Shown: positions 27,326 to 37,091 of the stretch, piece by piece
Numbering within the stretch: position 1 is the stretch's first letter
Layout: the number at the start of each line of letters is the position of its first letter
Source: Vibrio pelagius
Lineage (GTDB): Bacteria > Pseudomonadota > Gammaproteobacteria > Enterobacterales > Vibrionaceae
DNA: 64,000 nucleotides
Assembly: GCF_024347575.1 (NCBI RefSeq)
Contig: NZ_AP025504.1
Coordinates: forward strand, 1,240,001 to 1,304,000
Direction: 5' to 3'
Translations under genes and position numbers: made by a program
Notes under the pieces: model-generated
What the model was told of the DNA's origin: nothing
Databases searched by the model: none
What the model saw: only the letters and a program-made list of their open reading frames with translations

Positions 27326-27551
27326 GAAATTACAACGTACAGTTTGGTGAGACTTACGGCATGATTAAAGCATTTAACAAGCTAACAGGGATATGTATGC
27401 CCGAAACTCAGTGTGTAGTTTGAATTGTGAACGTTTTGGCTAGCATTCGTTCTAAAGATGAATTAGGCAACAAAGCCGAGGAATACTTGAGCATTATGTG
27501 AAAGAAATTTTCTTACTGCGTAAAAGAGTACACTGACATGCTTTCACAAAA
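27326..27551. other. intergenic debris between IS remnant and transposon end
   Basis: No intact gene. On the plus strand an open segment reads NVQFGETYGMIKAFNKLTG and stops shortly after (about 27334-27423), starting abruptly at the IS remnant, so it is probably the tail of a disrupted gene. A second 24-codon open segment (27427-27501) follows. Neither is recognisable. Confidence 0.4.
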
Positions 27552-27656
27552 TTATCAGATTATGGTTGTTTTTGGCAATATCAAGTTATGTTTGTTTTTT
27601 ATCTAACTCATTGAACTTATGCCAGTTAGTGTTATCAATTTATGGTTGTTTCAACA
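27552..27656 (-). repeat. transposon end with three TnsB-type binding sites
   Basis: Reading inward from 27656 (minus strand) the end starts TGTTGAAACAACCATAAATT and shows three copies of an ACAACCATAA-(3)-TGATAA-like 18-mer: 27632-27649, 27578-27595 (ACAAACATAACTTGATAT) and 27552-27569. Spacing is uneven (one terminal site, about 55 bp, then two about 26 bp apart). As I recall, this is the layout of the Tn6677 left end, including a following TTTTGTGAA. Known: TnsB binds such sites and cuts after the terminal TG. It defines the right-hand border of the element in this window. Confidence 0.88.
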
Positions 27657-27661
27657 TTTAA
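27657..27661. other. candidate 5-bp target-site duplication (TTTAA)
   Basis: Tn7-like elements duplicate 5 bp on insertion. The five bases directly outside the TGTTG end are TTTAA. The matching copy should lie outside the other end, beyond the window, so this is a prediction. Confidence 0.5.
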
Positions 27662-28059
27662 CTTTATTAAAAAAACATAATTTGAGATGCCTCTTCATAG
27701 CCTAGACTTGCATAAGTGTACGGCATAAATATGACGAGGCATTATTGTATTGGTTCTACTTTTTCTTTTTGCCTCCATTCTGTCTGCACTTGCAATTGCG
27801 CTCTTGACACCAGTTCTAAACTTCTTCAAATACTTAAAGGATTCGATTCTTACCGGATTCTTAGAACTAATAAATATTGTTGAATTTATAAAGGAAAATA
27901 GCGACAAAATAATGAATGGTTGGGTATTTTGGAAAGCGTGGGGGAGCGTAGAAAATAAACGGTGTAACAAATGTCTGTAGGCTATACCAAAAACTTGAGG
28001 TGGGTTCTTTGGGCGCGTAATAACCCCTGTGTTTTAGCGAGCTCTTTGTTTATTGCATA
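27662..28059. other. chromosomal flank without a secure gene
   Basis: About 400 bp between the transposon end and the amidohydrolase terminator. If the element sits at guaC, this should be the sequence normally found downstream of guaC. A 76-codon hydrophobic ORF (27750-27980, plus strand, TTG start, GAGG 10 bases upstream, one N-terminal membrane segment) is possible, but it has a competing ORF on the other strand and no recognisable family. A 7-bp inverted repeat (ATGCCTC 27687, GAGGCAT 27736) is the only other structure noted. Confidence 0.35.
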
Positions 28060-28067
28060 AATAAAAA

Positions 28068-28099
28068 AATAGCCATCACCTTTTTAGGTGATGGCTATT
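28068..28099 (-). terminator. rho-independent terminator of the amidohydrolase operon
   Basis: Perfect 14-bp stem (AATAGCCATCACCT / AGGTGATGGCTATT) with a 4-base loop, followed on the minus strand by a T-run (TTTTTTTATTT). It starts 12 bases after the stop of the amidohydrolase gene. Confidence 0.92.
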
Positions 28100-28110
28100 G
28101 GGCTTATAGA

Positions 28111-29457
28111 TTAGTTGATCGTATTTTTATAAATTTCGCCGTCTTTCATAATAAGCGCAAGATTTTCTTCAGGCTTAGTTAAGATAGAAATATCTTCCAG
28201 AGGGTTGCCGTTGATCAGTAGAATATCAGCGTAAGCACCTTCCTGGATAACACCTAGCTTGCCTGGATAAGGGTTACGTGGACCAGTCATTTCAAGTACA
28301 CGGGTGTTAACTGAAGTCGCTTGCTGCATGATTTCAGCAGGAGTAAACCATTTCAAGCGGTTTGTGAACTCTTGGTTTTGTAGAGCCTTAGCTTCAAATC
28401 CGCCAATGAAGTCCGTACCAAAGCCAATGTCTACGTTGTACTTCTTAGCCATCTTCATCATGGTATCTAAGCCCTCAGCTGCTTCAATTTGGCGCGCAGC
28501 CTGTTGCTCATTGAAGTGAGGTGGTACAGGACCTAAGAAGAAACCGGTTTGAGCTGAAATGAATGCACCTTTTTCTGCTGCTAGTTTCATTGTTTCTTCA
28601 GTCAGCATATTAGCGTGTTCAATGGATAAGAAGCCCGCTTCTAAACTTTCGCGTACAGCGCGGTCAGTATATGCGTGCACTGCGACATATGTGTTCCAAC
28701 GGTCCGCTTCACCTGCGGCGGCTTTGAGTTCTTCCATCGAGTACTCCATGATGTCTAGTGGATCACGAAGACCACTTACTGCACCACCGGCAAAAATCTT
28801 AAGGAAGTGTGCCCCTTTACGCATTTGATCGCGGGCAGCTGTTAGTACTTCTGGTACGCCGTCAGCAATAATCGAACCACCATGAAGTTCTAATTCTGTT
28901 AGTGCTGGGCCACCGAATTGTCGTGGTGCGGTGTTTAGCGTTCTGAAGTCACCGTGGCCTGAAGTCATTCCGATAGCGGCTTCAGAAGAGTAAATACGAG
29001 GGCCTGGGAAGTAACCTTCATCAATGGCTTTTTTAGGGCCAAGAGATGGGCCTGCTGTGTCACGCACTGTTGTAAAGCCACGCATTAGGGTATTTTCTGC
29101 TTCAACCAAGGCTAGCGCGCCTACGTAAGTGCCTGGAGAGTCTGTAAATTCCCAGATGCCTTGGTTCCAAGTTAGGTGAACGTGCACATCAATGAAACCT
29201 GGTGACATAGTGCGGCCTTGCGCATCGATCACCATCATGTCGCTTGTCGCTGGAATAGACTTTGAGATTTTAGCGATCTTGTTGTCTTCAATTAAAACGC
29301 TCATAGGTGCAGTTAACTTGTCACTTGTTCCATCGAAGATGTTTGCATTGGTGATCAGAGTGCGCTGTACGGCATCTTCTTCAGCGGCAAAAGCCATTGG
29401 TGAAGCAGCTAATACGGCAGCAATCACTGTTGAGGTGAAGAGTTTTTTGGATTTCAT
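28111..29457 (-). CDS. secreted metal-dependent amidohydrolase, copy 1
   Basis: A 448-aa protein with a Sec signal peptide (MKSKKLFTSTVIAAVLAASP, cleavage after AFA). Amidohydrolase-superfamily fold of the imidazolonepropionase/prolidase-like group: metal-binding HxH in SPGFIDVHVHL (about residues 92-94), candidate bridging Lys in LKIFAGGAVSG, then VHAYTD, IEHANML and GFGTDF supplying the further His and Asp ligands. It probably hydrolyses a C-N bond (peptide or cyclic amide) in the periplasm; the substrate is unknown. AAAGG precedes the ATG. Downstream of a DUF3299 gene in a two-gene operon; a paralogue lies at 41201-42535 in an equivalent operon. Confidence 0.88.
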   Translation of the reverse strand: MKSKKLFTSTVIAAVLAASPMAFAAEEDAVQRTLITNANIFDGTSDKLTAPMSVLIEDNKIAKISKSIPATSDMMVIDAQGRTMSPGFIDVHVHLTWNQGIWEFTDSPGTYVGALALVEAENTLMRGFTTVRDTAGPSLGPKKAIDEGYFPGPRIYSSEAAIGMTSGHGDFRTLNTAPRQFGGPALTELELHGGSIIADGVPEVLTAARDQMRKGAHFLKIFAGGAVSGLRDPLDIMEYSMEELKAAAGEADRWNTYVAVHAYTDRAVRESLEAGFLSIEHANMLTEETMKLAAEKGAFISAQTGFFLGPVPPHFNEQQAARQIEAAEGLDTMMKMAKKYNVDIGFGTDFIGGFEAKALQNQEFTNRLKWFTPAEIMQQATSVNTRVLEMTGPRNPYPGKLGVIQEGAYADILLINGNPLEDISILTKPEENLALIMKDGEIYKNTIN

Positions 29458-29491
29458 AGTTTACCTTTTGCTAATTTGTATATTGAGCGGG

Positions 29492-30199
29492 TTATTTGTA
29501 AAACTGGGTCGTATCGGCTTTCATTGTGTAAATGGCTTCAACCTGAGACTGACCGTCGTAGTAGCTCGCGACGCCACTGACCATCTCTGATTCAAGTTTT
29601 CCTTCAACCCAAATAGGGTCTTCTAAACCTTTTAATTCAAAGCCTTGTTCGAACTCAACCATGACAATTTGGTTGGGAGGCGGAGCTGGTGTATGTATGC
29701 AGGCTCCAGCTATTGGCACAAGGAAAAAACGTGTTACTTTGGTGCCGTCAAAATCAATCGGGGCGATGAAACCGGGGATTTTCCATGTTTGATTCACTAC
29801 ACTGGGGTTTGGGCTATTCATTTGGTCATACTGTTGCTGCATGATTTTGTTCCTAGCCTCGACTAACGCTACTGGGTCAAGCCCAGAAGTTTTTAGTTCC
29901 TTAGTGATCGAATCCATTCGAGATTGATATTCAGTGAGATCTTCTTTAGTGAAGACACTTGAATTACTTTCTACTCTTCTCAGCAATGATGCATAATCTT
30001 TCATCATCTCAAGGTTGGTAGGGCTCATGGTTAAAAATGGATTGTCGATAGGTTCGACTTTCTTAATTAATGAACTCCAGTTTAAATATAGTTCTCCATC
30101 ACTTCCTCTAGATGTGTGTGATTCAGAAGCATTTAGTGGATTTGCGAAAACAAATAGAAGGAGCAACGCCCACTTTTGTATCGCTGGAATGAAATTCAT
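29492..30199 (-). CDS. DUF3299 exported protein, copy 1
   Basis: A 235-aa protein with an N-terminal signal segment (WALLLLFVFANPLNA). The DUF3299 core is plain: PGFIAPIDFD, then FFLVPIAGACIHTPAPPPNQ (about residues 158-177) with an invariant-looking Cys-Ile-His. DUF3299 proteins are exported and often accompany transport genes; their activity is not known to me. It precedes the amidohydrolase by 34 bp in one operon and is divergent from an AraC-type regulator. AAGGAG lies upstream of ATG 30199. The paralogue at 40478-41182 is closely similar, including the same CIHTPAPPPNQIVMVE block. Confidence 0.82.
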   Translation of the reverse strand: MNFIPAIQKWALLLLFVFANPLNASESHTSRGSDGELYLNWSSLIKKVEPIDNPFLTMSPTNLEMMKDYASLLRRVESNSSVFTKEDLTEYQSRMDSITKELKTSGLDPVALVEARNKIMQQQYDQMNSPNPSVVNQTWKIPGFIAPIDFDGTKVTRFFLVPIAGACIHTPAPPPNQIVMVEFEQGFELKGLEDPIWVEGKLESEMVSGVASYYDGQSQVEAIYTMKADTTQFYK

Positions 30200-30368
30200 G
30201 AGTGCAATAACTCCTTATTTTCTAATTAATAATGACTATAATTTATGCATCATGAATTATCTAGAATGGTAAACCTATTGCGACAGGCTTTTACGCACTC
30301 CGTCACAATGTGTTAATCTATAAAACTAGATATCCATTGGTTTGGCTTTTAATTGAGGTGCTTTAGTT

Positions 30369-31265
30369 ATTTTTCACGTTACTGACAGCAAATATAGAAC
30401 ACGTATCTATTCACTTTGCTCAAGTTTGCTTGAGAAAAATGGACATCATGTTCATTTATGTGAAGAGTGTAATACCTCACAATTTGATTTTGCAGAGTCG
30501 CTGTATAAGTACCTTCAGCATGCTGAAAAAATCTATTCTGGTGATTTTTTGTGTTTTGAAATCGGCCGAAAATTGGCAGAAGAGGACCTTGCAGAAAAGG
30601 ACAGTAGTAGTAATTGGTATCACTTACTTTCGCAAACGCTGGCGTATCATGCGTTTGCCTCCAATTATGCGACATTTCATATCGACTTTTTAGGCGAGAG
30701 ACTACAAATTCGCCTAAAACGGAAGCCAAGCATTCGAGCGGCAACTAAAGAACTTAACTCTCTGTTAATTGGGTATGTGCTGACATTAATTCAAAGTGTT
30801 GATCACAATAATTTTCTGCCAAGGAGTATAGTAATCAGTTCTGATGTCGAAGTTGAAATACCGGCACTGTATTCTTATCACTCTGCTCAAGGAAGCACGT
30901 CGCTTTCAATTAATTTCCCCGCGCGATGGTTAATAGGCAATGCACAAGAAAAGAGTACCTCGACCACTCAGAGTCTTGAGAAGATAAAGCAGAAGTGTCG
31001 TAGAAACCTTGGGAAGTCAGATTGGAATATTGGTGAACTGGCAAAAGAGTGCAATTTGTCTGTACGAGCGCTGCAAAGAATATTATCTGTATACAACACC
31101 TCCTATCGACAAATCGTGTTGAATGAAAAAATAGCCTTTGTGAAATTAGAGTTGGCTAAACATAATAGCCACGCGAATATTGCAAAAATGCTAGGATTTT
31201 CGGAATACTCTGCTTACAGTCGATTTTTTAAGAAAATGACTGGGTCCGCACCGAAAGAGTATTGA
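30369..31265 (+). CDS. AraC-family transcriptional regulator, copy 1 (probable ATT start)
   Basis: The C-terminal 100 residues are an AraC HTH pair (NIGELAKECNLSVRALQRIL, then IAKMLGFSEYSAYSRFFKK). The N-terminal part resembles the paralogue at 39381-40346. The first usual start codon is TTG 30426, but the frame stays open upstream and reads HVTDSKYRTRIYS, aligning with HITQSRYNQRIAN at the start of the paralogue. No ATG, GTG or TTG exists before it in frame; ATT 30369 lies 8 bases after GAGGTG, so I propose ATT as start (298 aa). Divergent from the DUF3299-amidohydrolase operon, which it probably controls, perhaps with the efflux genes. Confidence 0.8.
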   Translation: MFHVTDSKYRTRIYSLCSSLLEKNGHHVHLCEECNTSQFDFAESLYKYLQHAEKIYSGDFLCFEIGRKLAEEDLAEKDSSSNWYHLLSQTLAYHAFASNYATFHIDFLGERLQIRLKRKPSIRAATKELNSLLIGYVLTLIQSVDHNNFLPRSIVISSDVEVEIPALYSYHSAQGSTSLSINFPARWLIGNAQEKSTSTTQSLEKIKQKCRRNLGKSDWNIGELAKECNLSVRALQRILSVYNTSYRQIVLNEKIAFVKLELAKHNSHANIAKMLGFSEYSAYSRFFKKMTGSAPKEY

Positions 31266-31315
31266 GTAAGTGGGTTATTAAGAATGGGCCTTCCTTCAAG
31301 AAAATTAACAGAGTT

Positions 31316-31353
31316 CAGGCCGCCAACTATAATTGGTAATAGTTGGCGGCCTG
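31316..31353. terminator. bidirectional terminator between araC copy 1 and the RND operon
   Basis: A 15-bp perfect stem (CAGGCCGCCAACTAT / ATAGTTGGCGGCCTG) with an 8-base loop between convergent genes. T-runs are weak on both sides, but the stem is very strong. Confidence 0.75.
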
Positions 31354-31391
31354 ATATTGATAGATACCGTCCTGAGTCACGGTGTCAGTTG

Positions 31392-34300
31392 TTAGTCTAG
31401 CGTCAAATCGCCTTGGTTATTGCCTTTTACTTTTTCACGAATACGCTGGAAAAGAGCATAGAATCCAGGCGTGATGATAGTACCTAGAATAAGTACACAC
31501 ATGATACCACCAAGAAGTGTCAAACCAGTACCCACCTGAGCAACCGAACCTGGGCCAGATGCAAACGCGAGTGGTACGATACCTAAGATAAACGACCAAG
31601 AAGTCATGTTTACCGCACGGAAACGCATGATACCACCTTTCTCAGCTGCTTCGTCGATTGATAAACCTTTATCTTCCCGCTGATTCTTCGCAAACTCGAC
31701 AATCAAGATAGCGTTCTTCGCACCGATGGTAATCAGAAGAATAAGGCCAATTTGACTGTACAGAGTTAACGATAGGCCGGTCGTAACTAATGCAACATAG
31801 GCCCCCAACGCCGCCGTTGGAGCAGCAATAATGATAGCGATAGGCAGCGCCCAAGATTCATACTGTGCTACTAGGAATAGGTAGATGAATACCATTGCAA
31901 AGATGAAAGCGAAGATAATTGCGTTGCCCGCTAACTTCTCTTGCAATGCCATCGTTGTCCACTCATAAGCGTAACCGGTCGATAGATTATCAGCAGAGAT
32001 TGCTTCAACAGCTGCAATTGCTTGGCCTGAAGAGTAGCCTGGTGCTGGGTTGATGAAGATCTTAACTGCCGAAAGCATGTTGTACTTAGTTGTCACGTCT
32101 GCTTCTAAGCGAGATTCAACGTCAACGATCGCGCCCAATGGTAGCATGTCTCCTGAAGCGGTCTTAACATGGATGTTTTTCAAATCTTCAATGTCGACGC
32201 GCTGTTCTGCTTTCGCTTGCATTGTTACGTAGAACGTATTCCCCCACAGTGAGAAGTCACCTGCACGTGCCGTTGCTAGGTAGACCATTAACGTATCGTT
32301 GATCGACGAGACGGATACACCATACTGACGCGCTTTTTCACGGTCGACTTCAATGTAGTAGTGAGGTGCGTTGGCACGGAACAGGGTGTAAGCCGATGAA
32401 ATTTCTGGAGCCGCATTAAGTTTGGCGATCAACTCATTTGCAGCTTGAGCAAGCTCTGGCTGTGAAACCCCAGTGCTGTTTTGCAGCATGTATTCCAAAC
32501 TTGTGCCTGAACCTACACCAGAAATTGCTGGTGGTGCGATGGTCATTGCAAAACCACCTTTGATCCCCTGTAGTGCCGCGTTTAGACGAGCTTGAACATC
32601 AAATACCGTGTTCTTGCCTTCAAGATTCTTACGCTCTTCCCAAGGTTTCAGAGCAATAAACATAGTCGCGTTGTTCGACTGAATAGATAGTGTCAACACA
32701 CTAAAGCCACTCGCACCGCCAACCAGATCAACCGCAGGGTCTTCTAGAATAATATTGGTTGCTTGTTCTAACACCTCATCAGTGCGGTTAAGTGCTGCTG
32801 CGTCGGGCAGCTGAATTAGGGCAAGTAGTGCACCTTTATCTTCGGGCTCAACAAACGCGTTAGGAACACTTTGGTTGAGTACATACGTTGCTGCCAACGT
32901 ACCGCCAAAGATAATCAGAAGTACTGAAGTTTTGCGAACTACAACGCTCACCGCTGTGCCGTACACGTTAGTGATCTTGTCAAACCCCTTGTTGAAAGCG
33001 ATAAACCATTTAGCAGGCTCTTCTACTTTCATAACCAGAGAACAGATCGCTGGAGACAGCGTTAGTGCGTTTACTGCTGAAATTAGTAGTGAGATACATA
33101 ATGTAATACTGAACTGTTGGAACATTACGCCGGTAATGCCCGGGAGAAAGCTAGTGGGTACAAATACCGCTAGCATGACCAAAGTAGAAGCAACGATAGG
33201 GCCCGTTACGTCTTGCATCGCTATGTAAGTTGCTTTTGGTGCCGAGAACTCTGGGTTCTCTTTCATCACTCGTTCAACGTTTTCGATAACCAAAATCGCG
33301 TTGTCTACCACGATACCGATCGCTAGGATCATACCGAACATAGTGATGGTGTTAATAGTAAAACCGAATGCGTTCATAAAGAAGAACGAGCCGATGAGCG
33401 ATACAGGAATCGCCACCGCTGGCGCAATCGTTGCGCGAACACTACCTAGGAATAGGTAAGTAACGAGTACAACGAGGATAACCGCGATGATCAGTGTTTC
33501 CGTTACTGTCGAGATCGAATCTGCTACGAAATCAGTCACGTCATACGGGTAAGCAATGGCAACACCGTCTGGCAGTTCAAGCGAGTCAAGCAGAGCTTTA
33601 ACTTGTTGACCCGTCTCTAGCGCGTTAGCACCAGGAGCAAGTGAGATGCTGAGCATCGCAGCTGGTTGGTTGTTTAGCGTTGTTGTGGTTTCGTAACGGT
33701 TGTTACCTAGCTCAATATCAGCAATATCACGCAGGTAGACATTGGAGTTATCCGATTCAGTGCGAACAATGATGTTCTCAAAATCTTCCACTGTTTCAAG
33801 GCGACCTTGCGTCAGTAGTGGGATTTGCAACATGCTATTATCGTTAAATGGACCTGCACCCAATTTACCGACTGGGAACTGACTATTTTGGTCAGCAATT
33901 GCCGCGCGAACTTCTGCTGGCGATACTTTTAGCGCCGCCATCTGGTCAACGTCTAGCCAAATACGCATCGAGTAACGAGTACCAAGTTCAGTCATGTCAC
34001 CGACACCGTCAATACGTGACAGGCGGTTTACCATGTTCTGTGTCATCCAGTTATCAAGATACTGGATGTCATGCGAACCATCTTCTGAGTACATTGCCAA
34101 AGCCATCAAGGTATCTGATGACGCTTTCTTAACGTAAACACCAAGGTTACTTACGATAGGTGGCAGTGCGGGTACAGCTGCATTTACGCGGTTTTGCACG
34201 TTCACTTGCGCCATGTCTGGATCAGTACCGATTTCAAAAGTCACTTTAAGAATATAGGTACCATCGTTGGCAGAACGTGAATCCATGTACAGCATGCCAT

Positions 34301-34520
34301 CAACACCGTTGACCTCATCTTCAATTGGCGTCGCTATGACTTGCTCAATCGTTTCTGCACTTGCGCCTGGGTAAAAAGCGAAGATGTTTACGGTTGGTGG
34401 TGTAATTTCTGGATATTCAGAGATCGGCATTAGCTTAATTGCAATGGCACCAAGTAAGCTCAGTACAATCGAAATTACCAATGCAAATTTTGGTCTAAAG
34501 ATGAAAAATTTACTTAACAT
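31392..34520 (-). CDS. RND multidrug efflux permease (HAE1, AcrB-like)
   Basis: A 1042-aa inner-membrane proton/drug antiporter. It starts [20 protein letters not shown], like AcrB, and has the TM4 segment [27 protein letters not shown] and the TM10 lysine in [13 protein letters not shown]. In AcrB two aspartates in TM4 (DD) carry protons; here the pair is Asp-Asn (about residue 407), a notable change although single-Asp RND pumps exist. Third gene after the TolC-like channel and the adaptor, 11 bp behind the adaptor stop. Substrate not predictable. Overall length and both halves are complete. Confidence 0.95.
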   Translation of the reverse strand: MLSKFFIFRPKFALVISIVLSLLGAIAIKLMPISEYPEITPPTVNIFAFYPGASAETIEQVIATPIEDEVNGVDGMLYMDSRSANDGTYILKVTFEIGTDPDMAQVNVQNRVNAAVPALPPIVSNLGVYVKKASSDTLMALAMYSEDGSHDIQYLDNWMTQNMVNRLSRIDGVGDMTELGTRYSMRIWLDVDQMAALKVSPAEVRAAIADQNSQFPVGKLGAGPFNDNSMLQIPLLTQGRLETVEDFENIIVRTESDNSNVYLRDIADIELGNNRYETTTTLNNQPAAMLSISLAPGANALETGQQVKALLDSLELPDGVAIAYPYDVTDFVADSISTVTETLIIAVILVVLVTYLFLGSVRATIAPAVAIPVSLIGSFFFMNAFGFTINTITMFGMILAIGIVVDNAILVIENVERVMKENPEFSAPKATYIAMQDVTGPIVASTLVMLAVFVPTSFLPGITGVMFQQFSITLCISLLISAVNALTLSPAICSLVMKVEEPAKWFIAFNKGFDKITNVYGTAVSVVVRKTSVLLIIFGGTLAATYVLNQSVPNAFVEPEDKGALLALIQLPDAAALNRTDEVLEQATNIILEDPAVDLVGGASGFSVLTLSIQSNNATMFIALKPWEERKNLEGKNTVFDVQARLNAALQGIKGGFAMTIAPPAISGVGSGTSLEYMLQNSTGVSQPELAQAANELIAKLNAAPEISSAYTLFRANAPHYYIEVDREKARQYGVSVSSINDTLMVYLATARAGDFSLWGNTFYVTMQAKAEQRVDIEDLKNIHVKTASGDMLPLGAIVDVESRLEADVTTKYNMLSAVKIFINPAPGYSSGQAIAAVEAISADNLSTGYAYEWTTMALQEKLAGNAIIFAFIFAMVFIYLFLVAQYESWALPIAIIIAAPTAALGAYVALVTTGLSLTLYSQIGLILLITIGAKNAILIVEFAKNQREDKGLSIDEAAEKGGIMRFRAVNMTSWSFILGIVPLAFASGPGSVAQVGTGLTLLGGIMCVLILGTIITPGFYALFQRIREKVKGNNQGDLTLD

Positions 34521-34531
34521 TCTTTCTTCTC

Positions 34532-35575
34532 TTATTGTACTTGGACAGGCGTATCAGGACGAACGCGGATTAGGCCATCTGTAATAACATGCTCGCTATC
34601 ATTCACACCGTCAGTCACGAATACTTGGCCGTCTTTACGTAGAGCGACTTCAATATCACGACGTTCAGCTTTGTTCTCTTCGTTGATAACGTAAACGTAC
34701 TGAACCGTCAGATCACGAATCAGCGCAGATTCTGGTAACCATACACCGTCTTCGGATTGGTTGTGCTCAATGGTTATGTGCGTCACTTTGTTTGGTTTGT
34801 AGCCGAGTTGGTTATTGTCAAAGCTTGCGGAGATCTGAATAGTACCCGCCGTAGGGTTGATTTTATTTGCCACATAGTTCACGTCTGCTGGTGTATACGT
34901 ATCGCGCAGACGAACGTTTTGATTTTCTTTGCTCTCTAGACCAAATTCTTTATAGCTGTTGTAATCCATAGTGAAAGTAACGTTCATTGGCGTCAGTTGC
35001 ACGATGTCGATAAGCGCACCTGTTGCTGGCGCGACAAGGTCGCCTTCAGAGAAACGTGCTTTACCGATTTGACCACTGTAAGGCGCGACAATTTCTGTTG
35101 AAGCCAAATCGTATTCCGCTTTCTGCAGATTGATTTCAGCCGCTGTCAATGCAGCCTTAGTTGAATCAAGTTGTGCTTGAGCCATCTCTAGATCAGATTG
35201 AGTAGATCCACCAGGACCTTGCAACTTAACAACACGTTCAAAATGGAGTGCTGAACTTTTATGTGCTGCTGTTGCTTGAGCAACACTTGCTTTGGCCAAT
35301 TTTTGGTTGTGTCGGTAAGTGGTGTCGTCAATTTTGAACAGCACATCGCCTTTCGCAACCATTGCACCATCTTCAGCTATCTGCTCAATAATGTAGCCAG
35401 AAATGCGAGGTGTAATTTGCGTATGCGCTTGAGGAACAAACTTCGCAACAAAATCTTTTGTAGGGTTAACCGAAATTAGCTCAGCTTCAACGGCGCTGAC
35501 TGGCACACCTGCCGCATTGACTGCGCCAGAAATCGCCATCGCTAACACGCCCAATTTATGGATGTTTTTAAACAT
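34532..35575 (-). CDS. RND periplasmic adaptor (membrane fusion protein)
   Basis: A 347-aa protein with an N-terminal signal segment ([17 protein letters not shown]). HlyD/AcrA layout: lipoyl half-motif [26 protein letters not shown] (about residues 57-82, given here as two parts: [15 protein letters not shown] and [11 protein letters not shown]), an alpha-hairpin (about 90-150) and the second lipoyl half ([20 protein letters not shown]). It bridges the inner-membrane permease and the outer-membrane channel. No lipobox cysteine. Middle gene of the channel-adaptor-permease operon, 21 bp after the channel gene. Confidence 0.94.
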   Translation of the reverse strand: MFKNIHKLGVLAMAISGAVNAAGVPVSAVEAELISVNPTKDFVAKFVPQAHTQITPRISGYIIEQIAEDGAMVAKGDVLFKIDDTTYRHNQKLAKASVAQATAAHKSSALHFERVVKLQGPGGSTQSDLEMAQAQLDSTKAALTAAEINLQKAEYDLASTEIVAPYSGQIGKARFSEGDLVAPATGALIDIVQLTPMNVTFTMDYNSYKEFGLESKENQNVRLRDTYTPADVNYVANKINPTAGTIQISASFDNNQLGYKPNKVTHITIEHNQSEDGVWLPESALIRDLTVQYVYVINEENKAERRDIEVALRKDGQVFVTDGVNDSEHVITDGLIRVRPDTPVQVQ

Positions 35576-35596
35576 TTAATGCCTCGGATTTTTAGA

Positions 35597-36955
35597 TTAT
35601 TTTGTAATAGGTTTGATACTTGCGTTGAGAGCGGTGATATCTGACTCGCCGATTTCACCGGCTAGGAACTTGATAAGTAGTGCTGTTTCAATGAAGGAGA
35701 AATACGCATTGTTCAGCTGTGATTCAGACAGGTAGTAGTCGCGAGTCGCATCCAGAACTTCACTCATATTGCGGGCACCTAGCTCATAACCTCGTTGAAC
35801 CGATTCCAGCGCTTTACCTTGTGATACAACGGTCTTTTCAAACGCATCGATTTGCATCTTGGTAGCTTCAGCATGTCGAATCGCATAACGCACATTTTGG
35901 TAAGTTTGGCGATGAGACTCTTCTTGTACCTGATAGGCAATATCAAGTTCAGTGTTGGCGATATCAACGAATGCCGACAGCGATGATCCTGTGTACAGAG
36001 GGATGTCCATCGTTAGCATGACTTCAGCAGAAGTCAGTGTTTCGTCTGCCGGAATATCAGCGCCCGATGGATTTACTTTGAGGTCACCATGTAGGCGTTG
36101 ATTGATGCGGCCAATTAAAGATAATTGAGGTTTGTGGCCAGCCTTTGCACGGTTTACTTCCAATTTGGATTTTTCAATCGCAATGCCAGCTAGTTGAATA
36201 TCTCGGTTATTCATCATCGCGGCATCTAACCAGCTAATCCCCGTTTCAGATACGGGTAGGTTAGGTGTAAATTCTGCTGTTTTAAGGGGTTGAACCGACT
36301 CAAACTCGTGACCAGTCAAGGTTTGCAATGCATCTAACGAAAGTTGATAAGCTGTTTTTGCTTTGATGGCCGCAACTTCAGATTGATCTCGACGAGCTTG
36401 GGCCTGCAGCAGATCGATTTCAGAGGAGATACCAGCTTGGCTGCGTCGTTGGGTAATTTCTAGGTTTTCAATCAACGCTTCTTCATTTGCTTTCGCGTTG
36501 TCTAATAGTGATTTAGCACGTAGGACTTCGAAGTACGCATTTGTTGTTCGATAAATTAGCGCTTCATGTGCTTTAGTGACCAGCAGTGATGCGCTTTCAC
36601 TGTTTTTATCAGCTATCGCAACGCCAGCTCGAACGGCAGGAGTGTAGATTGCTTGACGTAAATTTAAACCCCCTTCGGACATTGTGCCATTACCGCCGAA
36701 TTGAGAGTCCACTTGATCCGAGTCGAGAAAGGCAATCGCATTAAAGTAGGCATTGATTTGAGGTAAAAGCTGACCTTTTTGCGCCTCTACTGCGTAATTG
36801 GATTGCTCTTCAGTAAGCATTGCAATATTGAGCAGTGAGTCATTTTTTAACGCCAGATCGTATAGATTTTGTAGGTCGGTGGAGTTAGATTGACTTGCGT
36901 TTGCACCACAAGACAAAATTGCGCCAACGAGTAGGGTACACAGTTTTGTATTCAT
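35597..36955 (-). CDS. TolC-family outer-membrane efflux channel
   Basis: A 452-aa protein with a Sec signal peptide (TLLVGAILSCGANAS). Two OEP repeats: the first starts LYDLALKNDSLL, and both contain long coiled-coil helices (for example RRSQAGISSEIDLLQAQAR about residue 175, and RGYELGARNMSEVLDATRDY about residue 392) typical of the periplasmic alpha-barrel. First gene of the three-gene tripartite pump operon; the 136 bp upstream must carry the promoter. It is a dedicated channel, distinct from the housekeeping TolC. Confidence 0.93.
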   Translation of the reverse strand: MNTKLCTLLVGAILSCGANASQSNSTDLQNLYDLALKNDSLLNIAMLTEEQSNYAVEAQKGQLLPQINAYFNAIAFLDSDQVDSQFGGNGTMSEGGLNLRQAIYTPAVRAGVAIADKNSESASLLVTKAHEALIYRTTNAYFEVLRAKSLLDNAKANEEALIENLEITQRRSQAGISSEIDLLQAQARRDQSEVAAIKAKTAYQLSLDALQTLTGHEFESVQPLKTAEFTPNLPVSETGISWLDAAMMNNRDIQLAGIAIEKSKLEVNRAKAGHKPQLSLIGRINQRLHGDLKVNPSGADIPADETLTSAEVMLTMDIPLYTGSSLSAFVDIANTELDIAYQVQEESHRQTYQNVRYAIRHAEATKMQIDAFEKTVVSQGKALESVQRGYELGARNMSEVLDATRDYYLSESQLNNAYFSFIETALLIKFLAGEIGESDITALNASIKPITK

Positions 36956-37091
36956 ATCGTTTAGTCCAACGAATAATATCGTGTTGACGTTCGCTTAAGA
37001 TTTTTTTGAACAGAGTATCCGTATTTTTTCTGCGAACGTTGTTTTAGTAAGCCTCAACGTATGTTAAGGCTCGACATCGGTGTGTAAGTGA

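Larger units (their letters stand above)
1..27656. mobile_element. Tn7-like type I-F3 CRISPR-associated transposon (partial; one end and cargo)
   Basis: Seen: a tniQ-cas8/5-cas7-cas6 operon, a minimal CRISPR array, a separate atypical guide whose spacer encodes part of GuaC, an Xre regulator, more than 20 kb of defence-like cargo, and at 27552-27656 an end with three TnsB-like sites closing in TGTTG. Known: this gene set and guide logic define I-F3 CASTs such as Tn6677, which move by RNA-guided transposition and occupy fixed sites including guaC. Inferred: the element continues left of position 1 with tnsABC, the second end and guaC. There is no adaptation module (cas1, cas2-3), as expected for the class. 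The organisation is intact, so the element may be active, but the tnsABC genes cannot be checked here. Confidence 0.93.

Noticed and set aside
27695..27970. Minus-strand ORF of 91 codons next to the transposon end
   Set aside because: It is antisense to the equally weak 76-codon ORF and has no ribosome-binding site or recognisable domain; I would not call it a gene.
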